Positions 1-6,817 of a DNA stretch of 64,000 nucleotides are shown piece by piece. The stretch lies in the NCBI RefSeq assembly GCF_004123675.1, contig NZ_CP035417.1:4182064-4246063 (forward strand), in the 5' to 3' direction. Source of the DNA: Leisingera sp. NJS204 (GTDB taxonomy: Bacteria > Pseudomonadota > Alphaproteobacteria > Rhodobacterales > Rhodobacteraceae). Under the pieces are notes generated by a model, which was given only the letters and a program-made list of their open reading frames with translations, was not told the origin of the DNA and did not search any database. Each line of letters opens with the position of its first letter. Position 1 is the first letter of the stretch. Both the position numbers and the translations under genes were made by a program.

Positions 1-1429
1 GATAGGCAAGGAACTGGATTTCCGGGATGGGCACAAACCCATTGTGCCCCATACCAATCGCCAGCCCCAGGATCGACTGCTCATCCAGCAGCGTGTCGAT
101 TACCCGGTCCGGTCCGAACCGCTGCTGTAATTTCTGAGACACGCCGTAAACACCGCCCTTGCGGCCGACATCCTCGCCCATCATGACGATTTCGCCATGC
201 TCCAGCATCAAATCCGTCAGCGCCCAGTTGATCAGCCGCGACATCGGTTGCGGCTCCTCCATCGCCCGCATGTCGCTGCCGAACGCCGCCGCCCGCTCCT
301 CTAAGCGCGGGCCATTGGTGGGCGTACAGGTCCGTGTTGGCGGAATCAGGCTGGCAGCTACATCTACTGCCGTCTTCAGATGCGGCCGTGTCACCGCCTC
401 TGCCCGGATTCGCTCCACCCGCGCGCAAGTGCCCGTGTAAATCTTCAGCGCTTCCTTGGGCTGCAGCGCCCCGGCTTCCTTCAGCAGCCGCACCGAATGA
501 AGCAGCGGATCATTGGCTTCATCCGCCTCAACCTCGGTCTTGCTGAGGTAAGTGGTCGGAACATCCGCCCCGGCATGGCCATACAGCCGCACGGTGCGCA
601 GATGCAGGAAGGCCGGTTTCTTGCGGGTCCGCACATACTCTGCTGCCTCTTGCGCCACTGCAAAGGCGTTATAGATATCCAGCCCGTCTGCCTTGAAATA
701 CTTGATGCCCGGCCGCTGCGCCATCGAGGCCTCGATCCAGCCCTTCGGCGTTTTTACGGAAATGCCGATACCGTTGTCCTCGCAGACAAACAGCAAAGGC
801 AGCGGCGTCGATTGCACCGAGCTCCAGCCCGCGGTGTTGATTGCCCCCTGTGCGGTCGAATGGTTGGCCGAAGCATCCCCGAAAGAGCACATGACAATGG
901 CGTCTTCCGGCAGCACCTGATGCTCTGGCTGGTGCCGCTTGGCTGCACCGACGGAATAAGCCGCCCCCACCGCCTTGGGCAAATGCGAGGCAATGGTAGA
1001 CGTTTGCGGCGGGATCATCAGTGTCTTGGAGCCCAGAACCTTGTGCCGGCCGCCTGAGGTTGGGTCTTCGCTGGAACAGGCGAAGGACAAAAGCATGTCC
1101 CAGGCAATCCGTTGCCCCGGAACCTGATCCGCCCGGGCAATCTGAAACGCTGCATCACGGTAATGCAGGAAGGCCATGTCGGTCGGGCGCAGGGCCCGCG
1201 CCACTGCCGCCATCCCCTCATGCCCCGAGGATCCGATGGTGTAAAACCCCTCGCCCGCTTTTTGCATCGCCCGGCTGGTCAAGTCCAGCGCCCGGCTCAA
1301 CACCTGTGCACGGAAAGTGCCAACCGCCTCTGATACGGCAAGCGGTCCTGCGGGTGCCGCACCTGCAGGGAAGTCAGCGGCCTTAACCCGGTCCAGGAAA
1401 TTCTTATGCACGATCTGGGCGCGGTCCAT
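1..1429 (-). CDS. Fused 2-oxoacid (branched-chain) dehydrogenase E1 alpha/beta, 5' part only
   Basis: Thiamine-diphosphate-dependent E1 component that would decarboxylate branched-chain 2-oxoacids (such as 2-oxoisovalerate) and pass the acyl group to a lipoyl E2. About 476 codons lie in the window and the gene runs off the left edge, so its stop is not seen. The N-terminal part is E1-alpha-like, with the ThDP motif GDASANH at residues 184-190. From about residue 398 an E1-beta domain begins (GEDVGRKGGVYGVS). The single-chain alpha-beta layout is typical of Rhodobacteraceae proteins of roughly 700 residues. The ATG start is supported by AAGGAGG about 5 bases upstream. The exact substrate is inferred from family resemblance; a pyruvate or acetoin dehydrogenase cannot be excluded. 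Confidence 0.85.
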   Translation of the reverse strand, partial: MDRAQIVHKNFLDRVKAADFPAGAAPAGPLAVSEAVGTFRAQVLSRALDLTSRAMQKAGEGFYTIGSSGHEGMAAVARALRPTDMAFLHYRDAAFQIARADQVPGQRIAWDMLLSFACSSEDPTSGGRHKVLGSKTLMIPPQTSTIASHLPKAVGAAYSVGAAKRHQPEHQVLPEDAIVMCSFGDASANHSTAQGAINTAGWSSVQSTPLPLLFVCEDNGIGISVKTPKGWIEASMAQRPGIKYFKADGLDIYNAFAVAQEAAEYVRTRKKPAFLHLRTVRLYGHAGADVPTTYLSKTEVEADEANDPLLHSVRLLKEAGALQPKEALKIYTGTCARVERIRAEAVTRPHLKTAVDVAASLIPPTRTCTPTNGPRLEERAAAFGSDMRAMEEPQPMSRLINWALTDLMLEHGEIVMMGEDVGRKGGVYGVSQKLQQRFGPDRVIDTLLDEQSILGLAIGMGHNGFVPIPEIQFLAY

Positions 1430-1507
1430 GCGGCCTCCTTGGAATAAACTCTGGGCACATTTATCCGCGAACGCGCCGTCAAAACCAATGAGATTGCCTA
1501 CTGCTGT

Positions 1508-1524
1508 CATTCCAAGTTGGAATG
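1508..1524. promoter_or_regulatory. Palindromic operator candidate upstream of the E1 gene
   Basis: CATTCCAAGTTGGAATG is a perfect 8-bp inverted repeat around one central base, 79 bases upstream of the E1 start. The position suits a repressor or Lrp-type site controlling the oxoacid dehydrogenase. No regulator gene is visible beside it. The rest of 1430-1690 holds no recognisable gene. Confidence 0.4.
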
Positions 1525-1690
1525 CCTTGCTTGCGTCGCCCAGTGTGATCCTGCCACCCTTTCCAACCACATCCGGCAACTTCTCTGACGTGTTGCTGCA
1601 AGGCCATCTGCAGCCCGCTGCCTTGCGGTTCATTTGGAACCGGAGGGAGCGCGATGAAGCGATAGCCTCCTCTCGGCAGCATGCGCGTAT

Positions 1691-2671
1691 GTGCCTGCCG
1701 GGCAGTGGATACGGAAGATACGAGACGTACTGCGGCTTTCGGCCGAGGGCCTGCCGGCCCGCCGGATGGCGGCGAACCTGGCGATTGGCCGCACCACGCT
1801 GCAGGGTTATCTGGAGCGTGAACGAGAGGCAGGCTTAAACTGGCCGCTGCCGCCGGAGATGGCGGATGCCGAGCTTGAACGTCTCCTCTATCCGTGCACT
1901 ACGATACTGCTGTTCGCCAGTGGGCTTGAACCAGTGGCGCCTTCACTAGCTCACTGTCCGCGAGGCCTCGCAAACCAAAAGACAAAGCGAAGGCCGAGAG
2001 TGCTGTCCTGCTGGTCGAACGCTGGATCCTGGCGCGGCTGCACAGCCTGCAATTCTTCAGTCTCGAGGAAGTAAACGCTGCCATCCGCCCGTTGCTGGAC
2101 AGGCTCAACAGCAAGGTCTCCCGCCACCTTGGCGCCAGCCGCCGACAACTGTTCGAACAGCTGGACAGGCCCGCCTTGAAACCGCTGGCAGCGGAGCCCT
2201 ACGTCTATGCCGAATGGAAGATATGCCGCGCGGGGATCGATTACCACATCGCAATCGTCCGGCATTACTATTCCGTGCCGCACCACCTGGTGAAGAATGA
2301 GCTGCGGGCCCGCATCACCGCCCGCACCTCCGGCAATGGGCAGCATTCCACGCATCGGGATCATATGCCAGCGCAAGCACCCGGAGCAGGGATGCCGCAC
2401 CTGCCTGTGCGTGATCCGGCTGGCCGGCAAGATCTACCGGGACCGCCTCGACGCCGCCTGCAAGCGGGCGCTCGAGATCAATGCCCGTTCCTATTCGCCG
2501 GTCCATTCAATCCTGAAGAATGGGCCGGAGCGCAAGCCCCGCACCCGTGCCACGGAGGAGCCTGCAATCACCCACCCCAACATCCGCCGCCCCCAAAGGG
2601 GCGCCTGTTACTCATGGCCTGCCTTCGGCGGGACGCGCCGGCTGCTTTCATTGAAAGGATATTCATGCTGA
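1691..2671 (+). pseudogene. IS21 family transposase IstA remnant
   Basis: Three pieces in different frames resemble IstA. The first, from a GTG at 1691, has the N-terminal helix-turn-helix region (KIRDVLRL, then ARRMAANLAIGRTTLQGYL). A second frame, from about 1975 to 2330, gives [19 protein letters not shown] and later EPYVYAEWK and [10 protein letters not shown], which match the C-terminal part. A third frame, about 2375-2590, gives [20 protein letters not shown] and SILKNG. The middle of the protein, with the DDE catalytic residues, is absent. An internal deletion plus at least two frameshifts therefore make this a dead copy. Confidence 0.75.
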
Positions 2672-2842
2672 CCCATCCAACCCTCGACCGCCTGAATGCC
2701 CTGCGCCTTGATGGCATGGCGGAAGCCTTTGCCGAAGGGACAGCGCCGCCGATCTGACCCACGCCGAATGGCTGGGCCTGATTGCCGCGCCAGCCGGGAG
2801 ACCAAGCGCTTCGAGACCCGCATGCGCGCGGCCATGGGCTGA
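2665..2842 (+). pseudogene. IS21 family helper ATPase IstB, N-terminal fragment
   Basis: An ATG at 2665 begins [20 protein letters not shown], which matches the IstB N-terminus. The frame stops at 2757, but shifted frames continue with THAEWLGLIA and then ASRETKRFETRMRAAMG, also IstB-like. The AAA ATPase domain with Walker motifs is missing, because IS3 sequence begins directly afterwards. The position just behind the istA remnant is the normal IS21 gene order. Confidence 0.65.
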
Positions 2843-2854
2843 CACAGCCGCAAA

Positions 2855-3262
2855 GTGCTGATCTGGCGGCTGTCGAACTCAATGAACGCCGGGTTCTGCA
2901 TCGAAGCCTTGAAGGAAGCACTGGCCTGGCGCTGCCCGCCCGGGAAATTCAACTCGGATCAGGGTTCCCGGTTCCCCAGTTCAGATTTTACCAGCGTGCT
3001 GCGGGCCGCAAAGGTAAAGATCCAGGTGGATGGGCGCGGCCGCTGGATCGAAAATCGCCTGATCGAGCGGCTTTGGCGCTCGCTGAAGTACAAATGCGCC
3101 TACCTGAATGCCTTCGAGACCGGCTCGGAGGCCCGCATCGGGATCGGCGCCTGGATCAGATGCTGCGCCGAAAAGCGCCCGCACTCATCAATATGGGCTG
3201 CTGACGCCGGGCGCGGCCTAAGATACGCCGCCTCAGAACCTGAATGCCGCCGCCTGACATGA
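2855..3262 (+). pseudogene. IS3 family transposase OrfB, C-terminal fragment (integrase core)
   Basis: The reading frame encodes the second half of an rve/DDE integrase domain: VLIWRLSNSMNAGFCIEALK, then FNSDQGSRFPSSDF (containing the second catalytic Asp), DGRGRWIENRLIERLWRSLK (with the Glu region) and ERPHS-like KRPHSS near the end. The N-terminal half, with the first catalytic Asp and the helix-turn-helix OrfA, is absent from this strand. The fragment abuts the IstB remnant, so one element probably inserted into or recombined with the other. Confidence 0.75.
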
Positions 3263-3479
3263 AACCAATGATTTAGCTTAGACAGGCGGAAAACTGGCCC
3301 AAAAACAAGGGCAACCTCTATTCAAGCTTCTTTGCGAATTTTGGATATTAAGGGATTGGTCCAAGGACATTTTTTGTGATCCACGGCCTCCAGCCCGTTT
3401 GAAGTGCGCTAGCCCGTAGAGGCCGCAAAATACTGGATTGCACTATTGAAATTGCCAATAGTCCGACGTCAATGACGAA

Positions 3480-3560
3480 CGCATCGCATCGGTCGGCAGG
3501 TGATGTATGCGCACCAGACCTGATTGGGCCGTTTGACTCGCAGACCGCCCGGCTGAAGCG
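3480..3560 (-). pseudogene. IS3 family transposase OrfB, short N-terminal integrase fragment
   Basis: On the minus strand the frame reads LRVKRPNQVWCAYITCRPMR. It resembles the RPNQVW-(A/C)-x-DITY-x-PM segment that opens the rve domain of IS3 OrfB proteins, with the catalytic Asp replaced by Tyr. A stop follows a few codons later. It is the part missing from the plus-strand fragment at 2855-3262, but lies in the opposite orientation. It is short, so the assignment rests on one motif. Confidence 0.5.
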
Positions 3561-4173
3561 GAGCTCCGGGGCAGCATAGATTTCCGGTGAAGCAGAAATC
3601 AGGGGATAGTCCCGTGCCCTTTGGCCCCTTGCAACTATTGATTATTGGTAATCTGAAGCAGCTTCAGGAGCCGTATCAGCCGTCCGAAAAGTTTCTGAAC
3701 CACCGCGTGACCCTCGTTCTGCAAGTGACAGGTTAACTGCTGGACGCAGTGAAAGGGTGAGCAAGCTGCCGGTCGGTCAGCCTTGTTAGAGGCAGTATTG
3801 CCTCGGTTCTGCACTATAGGAGTAGTAGAAAGTTGGCCGCAAGACTGGCAGCAGGCGGCATTGCGGTTCGACCAACCGCGTGGAACGGGTGCGTTTGGTC
3901 TTCCCACGCTTCACTTGCAGGTCCACGTCTTGAGTATTTGTGATCTGAATTGTTGGCGGCGGCCAGCGCGCCAACCCTGGTTTGCAAGGACTGCACCGCC
4001 TGCTCGTCAACATTCTCTGCGTCGCCTGCAAGTATCAGGTGCACCCTATGCCCGACGGCCAATATTAAGACTGTGCACCAATCCTGCACATTGCTGAAAG
4101 CTGCTTTCCAGCTTGAGCCGAAAGGGAGTTCCAGCCCGCAATTCTTGTAGCAGGCTGGAGGAGTTGGGAGCTA
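3561..4173. other. Gene-free stretch between IS remnants and flagellar genes
   Basis: Several overlapping open frames of 60-100 codons exist on both strands here, but none shows a recognisable motif, a convincing ribosome binding site or a protein family. The region is probably degenerate DNA left by the neighbouring insertion sequences. Confidence 0.5.
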
Positions 4174-4578
4174 TCAGGATGGTCTGACAGCAAACAGCCG
4201 GTCTTCGCGCGGCAGCAGAGTGCGCAACGCTTTGAGGCAGCGGTAGTGGTTATTGCCGATCAGCGCGTCTGTCGCCTCGGCTATGGATGCACGGCTGTCC
4301 GGATCGGTGAAGACTTGGCTCAACTCTTCGATCCGGCGCAGCATCGGCAGACGTTCTTCCTCGGGGTCGGCATCACCTGACAGGATCAACTGCGCCGCAT
4401 AGCATACCCGGCGCACGGGCGTATTGGCTTCTTCCGGATGGATCGCATCGCGCAGGCGCAGTATGTTGGCATCAGGGGTGACAATGGACAGGCGGCTTCG
4501 GCGGTCGCCATTCTCAATCACCGCGCCATTCACAAGGACACGCTCCTTGGGGGCAAGTTTTAGGACAAGTCCGCTCAT
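4174..4578 (-). CDS. flbT: Flagellin synthesis regulator FlbT
   Basis: Predicted 134-residue FlbT, the post-transcriptional regulator that in Caulobacter binds the fliC transcript and lowers its stability or translation until the hook is complete. It begins MSGLVLKLAPKERVLVNGAV and continues with the family-typical DANILRLRDAIHPEEANTP and CYAAQLILSGD segments. The ATG at 4578 lies three bases from the flaF stop, so the two are translationally coupled. A much longer open frame extends upstream but overlaps flaF and is not the start. Order fliC-flaF-flbT is the usual one in this group. Confidence 0.92.
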   Translation of the reverse strand: MSGLVLKLAPKERVLVNGAVIENGDRRSRLSIVTPDANILRLRDAIHPEEANTPVRRVCYAAQLILSGDADPEEERLPMLRRIEELSQVFTDPDSRASIAEATDALIGNNHYRCLKALRTLLPREDRLFAVRPS

Positions 4579-4580
4579 AT

Positions 4581-4952
4581 TCAGGATGCTCCGCTGCGGA
4601 GGCCACGCATGATGGCCGTATTGATTTCCACCAGAGGCCGGACATCGGCCTTGCGTTGAAGCACTTTGGTGGTGTGTTGTCGCGTGAATTCCGCCAGTTC
4701 GAAAAGGTTTTGCTTCAGTTCGTCCGGCAGCGGGTTGCCTTTTGACGCGAGATCTGTGGTGAAAATTGACCAAAGCTTGCGGTTGTCGTTCAGAGCCGCG
4801 GCAAGATCGCTAAATTCATCGCGGCCTTTCTGCGCTGCAGTGATCAGTCGGCGGGTCACTCGTGCGACCACCTCATATTCAAAACTCTTTGCTGTCCGGG
4901 TCGGGGCCTTTGCCGCCGAATAGGCACTCTTCGCCTTCAGAAGGGCATTCAC
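4581..4952 (-). CDS. flaF: Flagellar biosynthesis regulator FlaF
   Basis: Predicted 123-residue FlaF, a small cytoplasmic protein required for flagellin translation or secretion, acting against FlbT in alphaproteobacteria. The sequence shows the family pattern: an N-terminal AKSAYSAAKAPTRTAKSFEY, then LWSIFTTDL and LKQNLFELAEFTRQHT. The start is a GTG with AGGAAA at the right distance. It lies downstream of fliC, separated by a hairpin that could reduce read-through, and directly upstream of flbT. Confidence 0.93.
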   Translation of the reverse strand: MNALLKAKSAYSAAKAPTRTAKSFEYEVVARVTRRLITAAQKGRDEFSDLAAALNDNRKLWSIFTTDLASKGNPLPDELKQNLFELAEFTRQHTTKVLQRKADVRPLVEINTAIMRGLRSGAS

Positions 4953-4997
4953 GTGTTTTCCTAACGTATTATTCTTCAGGTTCTCTGAGAGGGGAAG

Positions 4998-5022
4998 ACC
5001 GGGGCGCCATCAGCGCCCCGGT
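4998..5022 (-). terminator. Hairpin downstream of fliC
   Basis: ACCGGGGCGC, a five-base loop, and GCGCCCCGGT form a perfect 10-bp stem just after the fliC stop. On the minus strand it is followed by a pyrimidine-rich but not pure T tract (CTTCCCCTCTC). It may be a partial terminator that sets the fliC to flaF-flbT ratio, or a stabiliser of the abundant flagellin message. Confidence 0.6.
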
Positions 5023-5030
5023 AAGGGCTG

Positions 5031-5840
5031 TTAACGGAACAGCTGCTGCAATGTGGACGGCGACTGGTTTGCGATGGTCAGCGATTGCACCGCCAGCTGC
5101 TGCTGGGTTTGCAATGCTTTCAACCTCGCCGATGCTTCTTCCATGTTGGTGTCAGAGATGGTGCTGACACCGGATTTCAGCGAGTCGGTCAGTTTGGAGA
5201 CAAAATCGCTCTGTCCTTCGAGGCGGTTGCTGGCAGCACCAAGGCTCGCTGCGCTGCCGATTGCAAAAGTCAGCATGACATCAATTTCCGACATGACAGC
5301 TGCTGCGTTTGTTGAATCGAGAACTGTAATGCCAGTTGCGTTCAGGTTGCCTGCGGTATCAATCGCTGTGACGGTGATGATGTCACTTGCGGCGTTCAGA
5401 CCGCCAAGAACGTCGAGCTGCGCTGTAACGGCATCGTCAAGCAGATTGGCGCCGTTGAAGGATGCGGAGTCGATGATTGATTCGATCGTCTCTTGTTTGG
5501 TAAGCAGGTCAGCCTGGATTTGAGCATGGTCGACGTTCTGGGAAACACCGGAAATCACGAGTTCGCGCATGTCTTTCAGAACTTCGACGATCTGTTCCAT
5601 ACCGGAGGATGCAACCGCGACCGTTGCTTCACCAAAGTCCAGGGCGTCCTCTACGGACTCATATGCCTGGATGTCCGATTCCATCGACTTGGAGATGGCC
5701 CAGACCGCGGAGTTGTCCTTTGCCATGCCGACCTCTTTGCCGGTCGAGATCTGGTTCTGGGTTTCTTCCAAGCCGTTGTTCACGGTCTTCAGGGTCTGCA
5801 GAGCTACCATTGCGCCGTTGTTGGTCAGAATGCTGGTCAT
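5031..5840 (-). CDS. fliC: Flagellin
   Basis: Flagellin of 269 residues, the filament subunit exported by the flagellar type III system. The N-terminal D0/D1 helices are clear (SILTNNGAMVALQTLKTVN, QNQISTGKEV, DNSAVWAISKSM). So is the C-terminal coiled-coil half (LEGQSDFVSKLTDSLKSG, EEASARLKALQTQQQLAVQS), which ends QLFR. The variable outer D2/D3 domain is almost absent, as is common for compact flagellins of this family. AAGGAAAA precedes the ATG. It is the first gene of the fliC-flaF-flbT unit, with about 200 bases of its own upstream region. Confidence 0.96.
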   Translation of the reverse strand: MTSILTNNGAMVALQTLKTVNNGLEETQNQISTGKEVGMAKDNSAVWAISKSMESDIQAYESVEDALDFGEATVAVASSGMEQIVEVLKDMRELVISGVSQNVDHAQIQADLLTKQETIESIIDSASFNGANLLDDAVTAQLDVLGGLNAASDIITVTAIDTAGNLNATGITVLDSTNAAAVMSEIDVMLTFAIGSAASLGAASNRLEGQSDFVSKLTDSLKSGVSTISDTNMEEASARLKALQTQQQLAVQSLTIANQSPSTLQQLFR

Positions 5841-5980
5841 AGCTTTTTCCTTTATCTGCGGGGCGCTTTGGCCCCAGTACTACTTGCCCCGAGGGGCGCT
5901 GTGTGACGTCTTTCTGACTGTGCGTTCCGCCGTCCGGCTTCCGCGCCACCCTTCATAAGGTGCAAGGCGACATTGGCGCA

Positions 5981-6003
5981 GGAGTTGCTAAGGGAGTGCT
6001 AAT
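5981..6003 (-). promoter_or_regulatory. Sigma-54-like promoter candidate for fliC
   Basis: On the minus strand TAGCACTCCCTTAGCA resembles the -24/-12 pattern TGGCAC-N5-TTGCW with two mismatches. It lies about 145 bases upstream of the flagellin start. Roseobacter flagellin genes may use other sigma factors, and the fit is imperfect, so this is a weak call. Confidence 0.25.
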
Positions 6004-6043
6004 GCCGGGATTCGGTATTTCTAGAATTTTCCCAAAATTGCAC

Positions 6044-6403
6044 TCAGGCCCGTTTTTCAAGCTTGCCGCCGCCTCGGGTGCTATGACGGGCCCGCTTGCC
6101 GGCCTGGTCATAGACATCCAATCCCTTTCGGATGCGGCGCGTCTCGGCCATTCGGGCGGCGACGGCACGGATACCGTCCATGGCGCTGTCCAGAAGCTGC
6201 TGGTTTCGCGAGACTTTGGTTTGGACTTGCACCAGAGACTCGCGTTCAAGCTCTGACACGGAATTCAGCTTACCGATGACTTTCTCTTTCTTGGTCAGAA
6301 GATCTTCCACTTTGCCAAGGTCGCCGGCCATCAGCGCCTTGCGCTCGCGGTCCAGGATCTGATCAAGTTCATCAATGAGCTGCTGAGGTTTCGGGTCACT
6401 CAT
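6044..6403 (-). CDS. FlgN-like flagellar chaperone
   Basis: Small (119 aa), highly charged helical protein with the features of FlgN, the cytoplasmic export chaperone for hook-filament junction proteins: an N-terminal helix (QQLIDELDQILDRERKALMA), KKEKVIGKLNSV, and a middle helix ending QQLLDSAMDGIRAVAARMAE. The tail is basic. AGGAGA precedes the ATG. It overlaps the upstream FlgJ/CheL-like gene by 8 bases, which indicates translational coupling. Family members are poorly conserved, so the name rests on size, helical pattern and flagellar context. Confidence 0.75.
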   Translation of the reverse strand: MSDPKPQQLIDELDQILDRERKALMAGDLGKVEDLLTKKEKVIGKLNSVSELERESLVQVQTKVSRNQQLLDSAMDGIRAVAARMAETRRIRKGLDVYDQAGKRARHSTRGGGKLEKRA

Positions 6404-6689
6404 CTTGGGTCTCCTTTAGTGCGTGATAAAGTGATTCAGCCAAACCGATCCCGCCGGAGCGGGCGATCTGCGTGGCCTGTTCGCGAATTAGAAAGCTGGA
6501 GAACTGCTCTTCTCCAGCGCCGCCGCCGAAGCCTTCGCTGGCTTCACCGAGCCCTGCGGATTTCAGCATTTCCGCAAGGAAGGAGGCTTCGAGCTCAATT
6601 GCGGCCTCGCGAAGGGGATCGCTGACCGCTGGACGCACCGGGGTGGTTGCAGGTGCGGCCTGAAGCAGGTTTGGCAATAGATCTGACAT
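6396..6689 (-). CDS. Rod-binding protein, FlgJ N-domain/CheL-like
   Basis: Protein of 97 residues matching the rod-binding domain of FlgJ, without the muramidase domain of enterobacterial FlgJ. The motif ELEASFLAEMLKSAGLGEA is followed by EEQFSSFLIREQATQIARSG and GIGLAESLYHAL, the standard order for this family (called CheL in Caulobacter). It would cap or scaffold the growing rod in the periplasm. The start has GGAGAACCGGAC just upstream. It is transcribed divergently from fliK and overlaps the FlgN-like gene. Confidence 0.85.
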   Translation of the reverse strand: MSDLLPNLLQAAPATTPVRPAVSDPLREAAIELEASFLAEMLKSAGLGEASEGFGGGAGEEQFSSFLIREQATQIARSGGIGLAESLYHALKETQDE

Positions 6690-6750
6690 GTCCGGTTCTC
6701 CGGTTGAAAGTCGAAATTCATCGATTTTTCTAAGATTGCGCAGGAACCGG

Positions 6751-6765
6751 TTAAAATTGCCGTAA
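6751..6765. promoter_or_regulatory. Imperfect CtrA box in the rod protein/fliK divergent promoter
   Basis: TTAA-AATTGCC-GTAA differs by one base from the CtrA consensus TTAA-N7-TTAA. It is placed between the divergent rod-protein gene (62 bases away) and fliK (52 bases away). CtrA control of flagellar genes is known in Rhodobacterales, which supports the reading. Confidence 0.4.
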
Positions 6766-6817
6766 CCGCTTTGGGGTATGTCTGTCCGGGTCGAGATAGA
6801 ATGTCTGGAAAACGATC

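Larger units (their letters stand above)
1691..3560. mobile_element. Composite of decayed IS21 and IS3 family insertion sequences
   Basis: This stretch holds pieces of at least two insertion sequences: a shortened and frameshifted istA, the start of istB, the 3' half of an IS3-type orfB on the plus strand and a short 5' part of an IS3-type orfB on the minus strand. None could encode a working transposase. The sequence at about 3275-3330, just past the plus-strand orfB piece, may hold the right end of the IS3 element, but no matching left inverted repeat or target duplication was identified. Confidence 0.7.

Noticed and set aside
3814..4089. Minus-strand open frame of 91 codons in the gene-free region
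   Set aside because: No motif, no good ribosome binding site and competition with other frames of similar length on both strands.
5981..6003. CIRCE heat-shock operator
   Set aside because: Only one half-site (GAGTGCTAA) is present on the plus strand; the required inverted partner at nine bases is missing.
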